Source: Dolomedes plantarius
Lineage: Eukaryota; Arthropoda; Arachnida; Araneae; Dolomedidae
DNA: 64,000 nucleotides
NCBI GenBank assembly: GCA_907164885.2
Contig: OU015503.1
Location: 64,513,455 to 64,577,454, forward strand
Direction: 5' to 3'
Position numbers and translations under genes: made by a program. Below, piece after piece: positions 22,493-32,778 of this stretch; the first letter of the stretch is position 1, and each line of letters begins with the position of its first letter. The notes beneath the pieces were generated by a model. It did not search any database and had not been told where the DNA came from. It saw only the letters and a list, made by a program, of their open reading frames with translations.

Positions 22493-23379
22493 CAGCGGTT
22501 CTCAACCTGGGGGGCGTAGAAAAATTTCAAGGGAGGCGTGAGTTTTTTTTTCCAAGATTGAACGACCTCCTCGGTGATAAAAAAAAATCTCCCATTGCAA
22601 CAGATAAATGAATTGAAGGACCTTATATCAGGGCATTTGGTAGCATTTCAAAATGAAATTGCAGACTATTTTCCAGATATTAGTTCAGAGAACTGGGAGT
22701 TTAAGTTGGCAAGAGAGGCTTTTAAAATCGACGTGGATGTACTTCCTGATCATATTCAGGAACAGGCAATCGACCTACAAAGTGATTCTCAAGCAAACGC
22801 GGAATTCGAAAACATGGATGTTGAAAATTTTTGGTTACGCAATTTTCCTGTTTACCAAGAAGTTGCTTTGGAAGCTTTGAGGTTGTTAGGGCAGTTTTCA
22901 TCCATATATCTCCGTGAATCTGGATTTTCAGCATTAGCATACTTAAAGTCAAAATATCGAGCAAAGCTGGACGTTGAAAGTGACCTGAGGTGTACTTTGT
23001 CACAGTTACAACCTAATATTCAAAAACTTGTCAAGGACAAACAGTGCCAGCCCTCTCATTAATGTTGTGAAAGTGACTGGTATTACATGCCAACCTTACC
23101 TAGATCCTTGATTACCTCAAACATAATTGATCTGTATTTAATTCTTTGATTTCATATATTCTAATAATAATATGTTCCAAATTAAGATATGTGTAATAAT
23201 ATTAAATTTTGTGTATGAAATTATTTATTCTATATTTTCGTTTAATAACCAGCTTCAGTTTCAAATTCCGATTGAACTACTTGTATTGACCACATATGGT
23301 GGTGGGAAGGGGGGGGGAAGTGTGACCTCACCTCAGTGTTCAAAGGGGGGCACAAAGCCTGAATGGTTGAGAACCCCTA
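22493..23379 (+). mobile_element. Truncated hAT element with TIRs and 8-bp target duplication
   Basis: Left end CAGCGGTTCTCAACC; right end inverted TAGGGGTTCTCAACC. The 8-bp flanks are CTCTAGAT (22485-22492) and CTCTAAAT (23380-23387), one mismatch. Such ends are typical of the hAT superfamily (Buster/Charlie-like). The target lies inside a satellite unit, whose sequence resumes on the other side. Only the 3' part of the transposase is retained. Confidence 0.9.
22574..23062 (+). pseudogene. hAT transposase C-terminal (dimerisation) region
   Basis: 162-codon open frame with NFWLRNFPVYQEVALEALRL, QFSSIYLRESGFSAL and LKSKYRAKLDVESDLRCTLS, ending QCQPSH. This is the hATC dimerisation domain found in ZBED5/FAM200-like hAT transposases (family knowledge). 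The BED finger and the catalytic DDE core are missing, so it cannot transpose the element. The frame is undamaged, consistent with recent origin by internal deletion. Its first ATG is probably not a real start. Confidence 0.88.
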
Positions 23380-24545
23380 CTCTAAATAAACGAAGTAATA
23401 CAGAGACGTAAGGATACGACATTAGAGTGTTTTTCCTCACAACGTTATGTAGTTCGGTATCCATGACTAAACTTCTCTTAACTTTTCTTAGAGGTGTGAA
23501 GTGATACAGAGATGTAAGGATACCATTTTATAGGGTCTTTTCCTCACAACTTTATGTAGTTCAGTGACCAGGACTAAACCTCTTAACTTCCTCTAGATAA
23601 AAGAGTCAATACAGAGGTGTAAGGATACAATTTTATAGTGTATTTTCCTCACAATGTCATGTATTTTAATATTTGGACTAAACTACATATAACATACTCT
23701 AGATGTGTAGGGAATGTAAGGATACCAGTTTAACATACTCCAGATGTGTAAGGTGATGCAGAGAAGTAAATATACAATTAGATAGTGTCTTTTCCTCACG
23801 ACGAGTTATGTAGTTCAATAATCATGAAGTGTTTTAAACTACTTTTGACAAACCACAGATGTGTGATAGCACGAAGTTGTGCTACGACACCGTTTTATAG
23901 GGTTTTCCTTCTGATGTCATATAACTCATCCATAAATTTCAACTACTCTTAAAATACTATTGATGTGTGTGGGGATACAGTTATGTGAGGATATCATTTT
24001 TCAGCGTCTTACATCCTCATGACATCATATATTTCTTTATCTATAAATTGTTTTAAAGTATTCTTGCATACTATGGATCCGTATTGGGTTACAGCTATGG
24101 GATGATACCATTTTATAGTACCTTTTCCTCACGACGATATTTATTTTAATACCCATAAATTGTTTTAAACCACTCTAGGCAGTTTAAATCAATTTATGGT
24201 AGTTTTCCGTAAGATGTCATATAACTGATCTATAAATTTCAACTACTCATAGAATACTATTGATCTGTGTAGAGATACAGTTACGTGAGGATACCGTATT
24301 TTAGTGTCTTATCCTCAAGACATCATATGAACTGTCTAGTTCATTATCTAGTTATTAATAAACTGTATAGTTCATTATCTATAAATTGTTTTAAAGTATT
24401 TTTGCATACTATGGATGCGTATTGGGTTACAGCTATGTGATGGTACTATTTTATAGTACCTTTTCCTAGCAACGGTATCTAATTTACTACCCATAAATTG
24501 TTTTAAACTACTCTAGACAAACTACAGACGCGTGAGAGAAAAAAC

Positions 24546-26032
24546 GATGGGATCATACATATTTATTACCACGTTTTTATTAACTCGCATTCTTGTTTGT
24601 GTGTTTGTCCAGTACAAATGTTGCAATCGATTTTTAACTAACTTCCCGACTAGCTAGACATTTGAAACTTTTAGAATAGCTCAGAACACGATGACAATGC
24701 ATTCTTTTAACACTTTTAGCCATCTTTAAGCAGAATTTAATTCATTTTCAGTTAATTTTGTTTTGTATGGAAAGTTAGTGTGGAAAAAATCCGCAAGGTG
24801 GCGCTTCGATCGAATTCAATGCTTGCACTCTTGCGTTTGACGATTTTGAAAACAGAATACATGTGAATTTAGTTTGTTTACAAAAATATTGTGCGAAAAA
24901 TTAAAAAATATTATAAAAGTTATTCGGGTAATGTGTTTATATGTTTGTCCCTTGTTGAGTCAGTAACGGTATGACGCCTCATATATGTAGTTTACACTAC
25001 ATTTATCCTCTCATACTCAATATTCCAAGCCTCACCTCCACGCGGTTGACCTAGCATTCCAAAACAAATTGTAAACCAAATAGGCTCTGGTATTAGTGTT
25101 TGTAAAAGCCTCATATATGTAATTCAATTAATAAATGTTTGAAAATTTCTTATAATTACTCTCTTTATTACGCATTTGATAATTTTCCTTCAAGTTGATG
25201 GGATAATTCATCAAAAAAATTTTTAAAAAGTATTAATACATAGAATTGTCAAGTTTATATGATTCAACAGAAAATTTAAAAAGTGGTATATAAAAAGTTC
25301 TTTTTATCTTGTAATTATAATGTCTTATCCCACAATACTAGCATCCACAACATTTTTATTACTCTTGTCATGCAACAGAACAGTTGTAGCGGGTACGTTA
25401 AATTTATACATCGAAATAGTTTTGTATATTCTTTTATTTTGATTGAGTCTTTATTTAAGGTATTGTAAAAATGTTTAGTTAACTGTTCATCTAATTTTAT
25501 TGATGTGCATGCTTTATTATTCATTAGTTTAGAGTTAAACGTCCTACTTTACGAAAAAAGGGTTAAACATACCATTCCTAGAGCTTGAAGGCGATACCAA
25601 CAGGCCGCAAACACCTTGTCTACTCGGGGATCACACACCCGCAGTCCCTGGTTCTGAAGACCATCGTACATGTATCATTATGTTGGGTGTTAAAGAAATT
25701 ATTTTGCTAAGCTACCATCATCTCTATATGCATAGTTAAGTACTCTTAGTCTGCCCGTCCTCCTATCTCCCTGAATCCATCAACCGATCTGCACCAAATT
25801 CTGCAAAGCTACTTTCTCCCAGATGTTGCAGAAAGTAAACCCCTCTAACCCCTTTATGGACGAACTAAACACATTTTTTCTTCTTCATCAATCCATATAT
25901 CCAAATTTCCCCAAGTTTTTCATTATTTTCAAATGCCAGGCATTTAGAGCTTAAGCCATTAGCGTTAAAAACATATGTCTATACATCAATGAAAGAGCAG
26001 ATTTTGTCAAAAAAAGATATCAAAGATTTCTT
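24546..26032. other. No gene recognised
   Basis: AT-rich intronic DNA. A motif containing CCTCATATATGTA recurs near 24977 and 25110. Nothing else could be assigned. Confidence 0.4.
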
Positions 26033-26239
26033 CTAATTCTTCTTTGATAGCAGTCTAAAAACTGCTGCTTCTGCAGGAGGCTTTGGCCAGTTAAACTGAA
26101 GAAATGTTGCTGCATCGTGGTTGCATAAGACTTCTTTTTTCTCATTTTTGACAATGTCATCAGAGGCCAAGGTCAAATCAGGATTTGTTGTATTGCCATG
26201 CAATGTATGAAAGTCAGGGTGTCTAACTGGATGGTACAT
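26033..26239 (-). pseudogene. Endonuclease-domain relic of a non-LTR retrotransposon
   Basis: Minus-strand frame includes HTLHGNTTNPDLTLASDDIV, like the PDLTxxSxDI motif near the end of APE-type endonuclease domains in ORF2 proteins. The following Cys-Asn-His-Asp stretch could be a corrupted SDHxP motif. Short and degenerate. Confidence 0.45.
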
Positions 26240-26347
26240 CAGCTCCAGTCTCTTTGCGTTGAGTATATCTTCAAAAATTTATCCTGCATTAGTTTTGTCG
26301 CTGAAGTATACACCATAAGCTGTAGGTACAAAAGCTGTAGGAAAATA

Positions 26348-26933
26348 CGAGGGTTGTTCCAAAAGAAAGGTTACAAGGATAATAAAAAATTATTTATTAA
26401 CAATAGACAGAAAATATAAAAGGGAATTATGAGGCATACTTACCGATAATTTTTCCACATAATCACCAAATCTATTTAGGCATTTATCTGAACGCGGGAC
26501 CAACTTGTTTAATCCGGCTTGGTAGAAACGTCCTTGCTCATTGAGCCAATTCTCAGTAGCAGTTTTCACATCACTGTCTGATGAGAACCTCATTCCTGAT
26601 AAATGTTCTTTCAGTTCCGGAAAAAGAAAATAGCCGCTGGGGGCCAAATCTGGGTTATATGGGGGATAGCTCCAGACTTCCCACTTAAACTTTTGCAGCA
26701 ATTCTTGACTTTGGCGAGAAGTATGGGGCCGTACCTCAAATCCAGACCACTTTTCTAAACCTCTTGCCATTTCAATGGCTCTTTCGCGTCTGCGGACTTA
26801 CTCTACCAACTCGTACGACCGCTACAAGACAACTAGTGCCATCTATCCCCACTCTGGTGGATAAGTATTCCCTCCATAATCATTACTTTTCAAATGCTGA
26901 TGCTTGTAACCTCTTTTTTTTTATCCACCCTCG
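26348..26933 (-). mobile_element. Internally deleted mariner element (586 bp)
   Basis: Inverted ends start CGAGGGT and share an AGGTTACAAG block about 22-25 bp in; TA flanks at 26346-26347 and 26934-26935. It contains only the C-terminal third of a mariner transposase on the minus strand. Confidence 0.85.
26390..26770 (-). pseudogene. Mariner transposase, C-terminal fragment
   Basis: Reads RPHTSRQSQELLQKFKWEVW, SYPPYNPDLAPSGYFLFPEL, KEHLSGMRF and LNRFGDYVEK. In active mariners (DD34D) the second catalytic residue precedes A-RPHT and the third is the Asp of APSD. Here the first context is EVRPH and the third position is Gly (APSG), so catalysis is lost. The N-terminal DNA-binding domain is deleted. 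Confidence 0.88.
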
Positions 26934-27131
26934 TATGTAGGAAAATTAAGCATTACCCAGGATGCAGCACTAGCAGACCTGCTGTGTTGCTTTCGCCTCA
27001 CGCTTGGCGTTATAAATCATTTAGTCTCGATTTCGCCATTTAGCGCCGAACTTGAAGATCATTGAAACATCTCCCATTTACCTCCTTCCAGTATGTTTAA
27101 ATTAATTTTACCCGTTTTTCTTTCCTTGCAG

Positions 27132-27307
27132 ACGTAATAGTGATCGTTGCCTCAATTGTGGTGCTATCGGTGGGAAGCAGCGGTCAAGTGTTCGCCACCT
27201 CCGCTCTGAGAGGCCTACGCTTTTTCCAGATCCTTCGGATGGTGCGCATGGACAGAAGAGGGGGAACGTGGAAGCTTCTGGGATCCGTAGTTTACGCGCA
27301 CAGACAG
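27132..27307 (+). CDS. KCNQ: KCNQ (Kv7) potassium channel exon: S3-S4 voltage sensor
   Basis: KCNQ channels are tetrameric voltage-gated K+ channels of the plasma membrane that set excitability. After a TTTTTCTTTCCTTGCAG acceptor the exon reads (D)[20 protein letters not shown] (S3 and linker), then [20 protein letters not shown] (S4) and [18 protein letters not shown]. It ends at donor GTAAGC. S4 keeps Arg at the usual three-residue spacing and the Gln typical of Kv7. RMVRMDRR is the KCNQ2-5/arthropod form rather than the RMLHVDRQ of KCNQ1. The exon enters in phase 1 (G|AC) and leaves in phase 0; 176 bp equals human KCNQ1 exons 4 plus 5 (79+97 bp, recalled), implying one fused exon here. Upstream S1-S2 and downstream S5-pore exons were not found in the window. 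GC content is clearly above the surroundings. Confidence 0.95.
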
Positions 27308-27561
27308 GTAAGCAGAACATTTTGCTCCATAGAACACGAATCACTTGCAGTTGCGTGGTAACAACACTCCTTGTACTCCTGCTGCATAATTGTTGTTTCG
27401 TAGTTACTGCATGAATGCATACATGCATGTATAGGGAAAATGTTTCATAACTAAATAAAATTCAGGTTTCTTTTGTGTTATCGAAAAACTCTAGCCAATG
27501 ACATATTTAAAGCAATATATTCCGACTCCATAACGCAATCATCCAATAATGTCCTTCTTAA
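27308..27561. other. KCNQ intron, proximal part
   Basis: Begins with a consensus donor. No further coding similarity is seen before the MITE at 27562. Confidence 0.6.
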
Positions 27562-28277
27562 GGGGACAGTGGACTTTCAAAATTTGCCCAAAATTTGCCC
27601 GAAATTTGCCCAAAAATTCGATTTTTTTTATTTTATTGAATTGTGAAACTACGGACGAGTAGGAATGTGTTTCAAAAAGAATTTTCCTAGTTATAGGCAT
27701 TTGTATTTAATTTAGATATTATGTAGTTACTAATAGCAATAACTTTAAATGTGTTTTTCTCAAAAATAAAATGTTCATGTCATACGAATATTCAAACTCC
27801 TCCAGACGCATTTCTAATTATCGTATTGCTTTGAAATTTAAGTTTTCTATACTTAACTGTATATCAAATAATTCTTATTGAAAATAATTATGCTTCGTAG
27901 CTCAGAATTTCTAAATTTTGTACTTTAAAGATGATTTATAGGTATTTTGCGTAATAAAAAGGGTGTTTTCACTATTATTACTTTTTTCTCTTTATATTTT
28001 TAATGAATGCTTCAAATAAGCAATAAGTTTTATTAATAGTTCTATAAGGTATCCTGTAAATAAAAAATTATCATATTATATGCAAAAGATATGCGCATGG
28101 ATCATTTTTAATAAGACCAATTTTTGATATAATTATTAATTCATAATTCAAAAGTTATTAGTATTTTATCTTTACATTTTAACCACTTTTACATATCTAT
28201 GGTACTAATCACATATTCAAATTTCAAGCAAACCCACTCAAAACAAAAAAAGTTAGGTTTGAAGGTCCACTGTCCCC
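27562..28277 (+). mobile_element. TTAA-flanked MITE, copy 1 (716 bp)
   Basis: TTAA at 27558-27561 and 28278-28281; inverted ends GGGGACAGTGGAC..TTCAAA. The body is AT-rich and non-coding. A second copy lies inverted at 50648-51372 and matches along its whole length. The TTAA target suggests piggyBac-type mobilisation (inference). Confidence 0.85.
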
Positions 28278-28356
28278 TTAATTTAGTGTCTTTACGACAT
28301 AAGAGATGATTCTTAGCTACATACTGGTCTCAGATTCATTTTAATCATAAACTTGC

Positions 28357-28358
<2 letters not shown>

Positions 28359-28422
<64 letters not shown>
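28359..28422. repeat. (AT)n microsatellite
   Basis: About 64 bp of pure AT dinucleotides. Confidence 0.95.
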
Positions 28423-28425
<3 letters not shown>

Positions 28426-29089
28426 GCGACAAACCTTTCTCTTCATTAACTTTGTCTTATCGCAACAGAAAATTATCCCTCAATTTGATTTTGATTTAGA
28501 TATACCAGATTAAGCTATTAGTTTCCCCCTAAAAGCCACCTGCGGCCAACACTTATATAAGATCGAATGTCGTAGAACATTCGAAACTATCACCCCATAT
28601 GACGCGTTAAAGTCAGGTGTCAATTTTTAACCAATTAATTGTTCAGCGCGCCTGTACTCAGGGCATGAACCTAGAGCTTTGCGGGTCTTCTGTGTTCGGC
28701 TCTGGTACGAAAAACATGTCGCAAAATTCGCTGCGGATTTTATATTGCTATGTGCTGTTCTGACAGCCCAGGACGATATTTCCTATGCATACATTCCTAT
28801 AGCTATTAAAACTGGAACATAGAAGTGTATCTGAGCCAGTAGAATATTACTTAATAAAGAACTGTGTAACCAGCTATGTGGAGTATTATGTTTACTCGCC
28901 TGGACTTCATTCCTGCGCAAAATCAGCTATTTTCTATGACTACATCTGGGATTTTTTGAGTTACCGGCCTGTTGCATCGCCCCTCGACAGCTTTCATTGC
29001 ATAGACTCTGCCTAAACCTTTCCCAGCCACTCTCCACGACTGAAAATGATTCGAGGTCTCTACCTGTCATCCGACATCTCCTTTGCTGT

Positions 29090-29098
<9 letters not shown>
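28423..29098. other. No gene recognised
   Basis: Moderate-GC intronic DNA with no recognisable frame or element end. Confidence 0.4.

Positions 29099-29169
<71 letters not shown>
29099..29169. repeat. (AT)n microsatellite abutting Tc1-like element
   Basis: About 70 bp of AT repeats ending at the TA target of the element at 29170. Confidence 0.95.
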
Positions 29170-29172
<3 letters not shown>

Positions 29173-29401
29173 TGCTGGCCACTGTAAATGCAACACCCTG
29201 AAGGGAACATGCAAATAACATGAAATTTACAACATGCATTAGCAGAGGTGAGATATGCAAATGATTAGAATTTCAGCGCAGACGCACATCACGCGCGCCT
29301 GTGACGCCACTTCAGAGCGCTATTTAAGGCTTGGAGATTTCGACGATTTCAAGTTTGTCAATTGTGTTTTTCTTGTGGTTTTTTCAGAAAAACGATCAAT
29401 T

Positions 29402-30535
29402 ATGCCTCGTCGAAAACAGCGATCATCTTTTGATCAAGTATCCGTGTTCGACAGAGGAAGGATAGTGGCCTACCGAGATTGTGGATTATCTTTCAGGGAA
29501 ATCGGTAGTCGTGTTGGACGAAACCAAACAACTGTAATGCGGATATGTGATCGTTGGAAGCAGGAGGGTTCGACGGACCGGCGTGTTCGATCGCATCCAC
29601 CTCAGCGCACCACTTCACGTGATGACAGGTAAATTGTGCGCATGGCAGTGACGGATCGCTCAGTCACATCACGAACCATAGCACACTACATGCAGTCTGT
29701 AACGCATCATGCAGTGTCTGCGCGTACCATTCGACGCCGTTTACAGCAGAGTGGTCTGTCCGCAAGACGTCCATTGCTTTGTCTACCCTTGACGCAGAAC
29801 CACAGACGTCTCCGCCGCCAATGGTGCGATGACAGAAGGATGTGGACGGCAGAATGGAATGAAATTGTCTTTACTGACGAGTCACGCTTCTGTCTGCAAC
29901 ACCACGATGGTCGCATTCGAGTCTGGAGACACCGTGAAGAGAGGATGCTGAACAGCTGCGTTATGCACCGCCAAACTGGTCCTGCACCGGGTATTATGGC
30001 ATGGGGCGGTATTGGATATCACTCTCGCACACCAACTGCTTGTCAGAACATTCAAACTGAAATGTTTGCACGGGCGTCAACAAATTTTGTCCTCAGACTG
30101 CGCCACGTTGCTGCTGCAAACGGTGGGTACTTTGAAATTGCCGGTACTTTAAACAGCCAGCGCTACATCTCCGAGGTATTGGAGCCAGTTGTCCTTCCTT
30201 ACCTTCAGGGCTTGCCCACAGCCATATTTCAACAGGATAATGCGCGACCACACGTGGCACGCATTGTCCAACGGTTCTTCGTCAATCGCCAGATTGAATT
30301 GCTTCCCTGGCCACCTCGCTCTCCGGATCTTTCGCCGATTGAAAACATGTGGTCCATGGTTGCTCTACGATTGACCCAGATTCCATCTCCAGCTGCCACA
30401 GCAGATCAACTTTGGCAACGTGTGGAAGCTGCTTGGTCTGCTGTACCCCACGAACTCATCCAAAGTCTCTTTGAATCAATGCCGAGGCGTGTGGCAGCGG
30501 TGATCTCCAACAATGGCGGCTACTCTGGCTACTGA
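29402..30535 (+). pseudogene. Tc1-like transposase with one stop codon and a 34-codon foreign patch
   Basis: Starts MPRRKQRSSFDQVSVFDRGR; HTH in LSFREIGSRVGRNQTTVMRI; a TAA at 29630-29632 interrupts DDR*IVRMAVTDRSV, a single codon change in an otherwise continuous frame. It then has VFTDESRF (first Asp), GIMAWGGIGYHSRTP, the patch (30036-30137), IAGTLNSQRYISEVL, FQQDNARPHVAR (second Asp) and SPDLSPIENMW (Glu). Thirty-four residues lie between the last two acids. The C-terminus is NNGGYSGY. Without the patch it would be a normal Tc1 transposase. The insert sits between the beta-sheet strands preceding the second Asp and probably disrupts the fold. Confidence 0.9.
30036..30137 (+). repeat. 102-bp in-frame patch from an unrelated transposase gene
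   Basis: The sequence from CTGCTTGTCAGAACATTCAA through CTTTGAAA matches 31016-31121 with about six substitutions and one 3-bp indel. Both copies use the same reading frame (ACQNIQTEMFARAS.NFVLRL). The patch starts after TP and ends before IAGTLNS, which are recognisably Tc1. Confidence 0.93.
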
Positions 30536-30677
30536 TTTTGGCAGGAACCACACTTCACAGAAGTCTATAAATTTAATCATTTGATACTTGGTCAACATGT
30601 TATCTACAAAATAAATTTTGTTGTGATATCTCTTGTCTTTCTTGGTGTTGCAATTTGGTTGGCCAGCAGTGTATATA

Positions 30678-31308
30678 CGGGTGTCCCAAAAATGACCGAC
30701 GATTTGAAAAATCAATTAAAGAAAAACGGATGGTGATAGAAATGTACGGTTTGCTGCATTCTGCTTAGGTAACCAGGGAATTTATTCTCACCAATTTTCA
30801 ATATTAGTTACAAATTTCGTCAACAGATGGCGCTGCTGACTGGGAAAAACTATAAAACAATGTTTTCAAAGCAAGAAGCATATGCAAAGTGGCATGGATT
30901 GGCCTCCCTATTCGCCAGATTTGACGCCATGCGATTTTTTCTTTGGGGGTACTTGAAAGACCAGGTGTATCGTCCCAATCCACAAACTGTAGATGAACTG
31001 GAACAATACATCTCTGCTGCTTGTCAGAACATTCAAACTGAAATGTTTGCACGGGCGTCAGCGAATTTTGTCCTCAGACTGCGTCACGTTGTTGTTGCTG
31101 CAAACGGTGGTTATTTTGAAAACATTGTTTTATAGTTTTTCCCAGTCAGCAGCGCCATCTGTTGACGAATGTTGTAACTAATTTTGAAAATTGGTGAGAA
31201 TAAATTCCCTGATTACCTAAGCAGAATGCAGCAAACCGTACATTTCTATCGCTTTCCGTCTTTCTTTGATTTATTTTTCAAATCGTCGGTTATTTTTGGG
31301 ACACCCGG
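30678..31308 (+). mobile_element. Mariner-like non-autonomous element with ~193-bp inverted arms
   Basis: 631 bp. Ends read CGGGTGTCCCAAAAAT or CCGGGTGTCCCAAAAAT; the arms (30678-30870 and 31115-31308) match almost throughout. TA flanks at 30676-30677 and 31309-31310. It begins only six bases from the end of the Tc1-like element. The right arm includes the end of the transposase frame, so the left arm carries an inverted copy of that coding tail. This indicates a fold-back rearrangement. Confidence 0.88.
30885..31134 (+). pseudogene. C-terminal fragment of mariner-like transposase (patch donor family)
   Basis: Reads DWPPYSPDLTPCDFF in one frame and, after a one-base deletion, FLWGYLKDQVYRPNPQTVDE, LEQYISAACQNIQTEMFARA, then LRLRHVV..ANGGYFENIVL and a TAG at 31132-31134. 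This is the ending of an arthropod mariner-like transposase group. The catalytic domain up to WPPYSPDL is missing. Confidence 0.85.
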
Positions 31309-31320
31309 TATATTCTGCCC

Positions 31321-31382
31321 GTAGCTTATATGGACAAGGTCTGGAACTTCCAGCCAAGGGGGCCTAAGAAACAACAACAAAT
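31321..31382 (+). repeat. SINE 3' end with (AAC)n tail
   Basis: TATATGGACAAGGTCTGGAA...AAGGGGGCCTAAGAA then ACAACAACAA. It matches the reverse complement of 48701-48765, the 3' end of the SINE there. The tRNA-related head is absent. Confidence 0.75.
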
Positions 31383-31479
31383 ATCCGACCTCAAAGTGTA
31401 TTTGTCTAAGAGTATCAAACAATTTTTTAGCCAGCATTCATTATAAAACTATAGTAAATTAAGGTTGTTGTGTACTAAT

Positions 31480-31890
31480 ACCTTTGGATTTGGTCACCTC
31501 GGTGTTAACCTTTGGAGAAAATGTGTGCATTATTCACAGCTTCATACATGCTGATAATCCAATAAAAATGATATTTCCAGATAGCCTGAACTTTTCTGAA
31601 CCTTGCGACTTGATTCATCTTATAAATTTCGTCCTCCAAAGGAATTTAGGAGTATTTAAAACACACTCTACCAGATTATTTCCCCGAATAAATTAAAATT
31701 TAAAATATTTTTTGCATTTAAAAAAAAACGAAAAATGCCCCAAGGCGTAAAATTTCTTTCTCTTTTACGGAGTCCAATTTTTAAAAAGAAATCTTTAAAT
31801 CCGACGCGGCAATCCTTGGACACATTTTCCAAGGATTTTTGTTAACATTGAAGTGAGCGAATCCAATACGGTTAGTACCTTAAACACTGA
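31480..31890. repeat. Dispersed repeat family R, copy 1
   Basis: Shares blocks with 38200-38600 (direct) and 39030-39400 (inverted): ACGGAGTCCAATTTTT, TAATTAAAATTTATAA-like, AGTGAGCGAATCCAATACGG and CCTCCAAAGGAATTTAGG. No coding potential recognised and termini unknown. Confidence 0.7.
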
Positions 31891-32582
31891 AACCTGTTCA
31901 ATTTTTGTCACTCAAAAATTTGATCTTATAGATTCCATTGTCATTTTTTGCCAGCTTTGAAAGGCGATTGTTATAAATAGTTGCAATGGGCGTCACCAGC
32001 ATTTAGAGTCAAAAGGTTACAAGTCACATGTCTTAATTATAAACACTGTTCAAGGATCACATAAGTGAAACTTATTACCGAATGCACTCGTAGCATAACA
32101 CAGATTTTGGAAGAATGGATATTCAAATCAATAAATTTCCAGACGTGGATTCCGTGCGTAGACGAGTGAACCTTTAGTGAGCTGCACGCATGATTAATTG
32201 GTTTCGTCCCGGCACTAGTGCTGTAATAACAAGGATTAAGTGCCTATGGAGGCAATAAATACGCCATTAATTGGTAAATGAAGGAAAATGCCAGCCTTTT
32301 AGCTGAAGTGAGGAATGACATGTTTTTGATACAGTACATGATGAATGTTGATGTCACATGCATTTCATCGAAAAATCATTCATCAAAAATCCCCATTGTA
32401 TATTCAAGAAGATCCAAAGAATCGCGTGTTGCATAAAGTTATGTATTGCGATCAGTTACTTTTTTAAGTGTGCATGAGTCTTTATTTAACGATATCCCAC
32501 CCAAAAATATTTTCATTAAAATATTCTGCTAAGTGCAATTGACATAAAATGTTAAACCATAATTTAACAAATTGAAATTAGG
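31891..32582. other. No gene recognised
   Basis: AT-rich intronic DNA preceding the SINE. Confidence 0.4.
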
Positions 32583-32778
32583 ACCTGGGGTATGCTAGTG
32601 GTATCGCGTTGTATTAGGGACTGAGGGTGGTAGATTCGAATCCCGACGAACGTCATAAAAAAACTTTCGTGTCTAGACGGGATATGGGCAAGTTATATTC
32701 GTAGACCGGAAAGTCCTTGAGGTCAGAGAGGGTGGGAGTAGGTAAGAGCCCCCAAAATGTCTTCCCTGGGGGTGCTCA
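32583..32778 (+). repeat. tRNA-derived SINE, family 1
   Basis: A-box-like TATGCTAGTGG and B-box GATTCGAATCC, then body CGTGTCTAGACGGGATATGG, GTAGACCGGAAAGTCC, GAGGTCAGAGAGGGTGG. The same body occurs inverted at 48701-49062 and, in part, at 52735-52886. The 3' part runs directly into the 54-bp minisatellite. Confidence 0.8.

Larger units (their letters stand above)
21640..24545. repeat. Degenerate ~105-bp tandem satellite
   Basis: Recurring block GTGTCTTTTCCTCACAAC, then TTATGTAGTTCAGT, CCATGACTAAACCTCTTAAC, CTCTAGAT, and GATACAGAGATGTAAGGATAC. Measured spacings between successive GTGTCTTTT anchors are 105 and 107 bp at 22215, 22320 and 22427. Units are diverged, most strongly at the edges. 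The array is interrupted by a TTAA MITE (21849-22159) and a hAT element (22493-23379); about 16 units remain. Confidence 0.85.
29170..30671 (+). mobile_element. Tc1-like transposon (DD34E) with a chimeric transposase
   Basis: 1502 bp; ends read CACTGCTGGCCA and share TGCAACACC about 20 bp further in. TA flanks at 29168-29169 and 30672-30673. It is about 100 bp longer than expected because of an in-frame insertion within the transposase gene. Confidence 0.9.

Noticed and set aside
27132..27307. Assignment to KCNQ1 specifically, or to another Kv family
   Set aside because: The S4 sequence [15 protein letters not shown] with the Gln in the third charge position fits KCNQ2-5/arthropod KCNQ; Shaker-type channels differ. 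Invertebrates usually need only the general symbol.
27108..27428. Minus-strand 106-codon frame overlapping the KCNQ exon
   Set aside because: Shadow of the plus-strand exon; the plus strand has conserved protein and splice sites.
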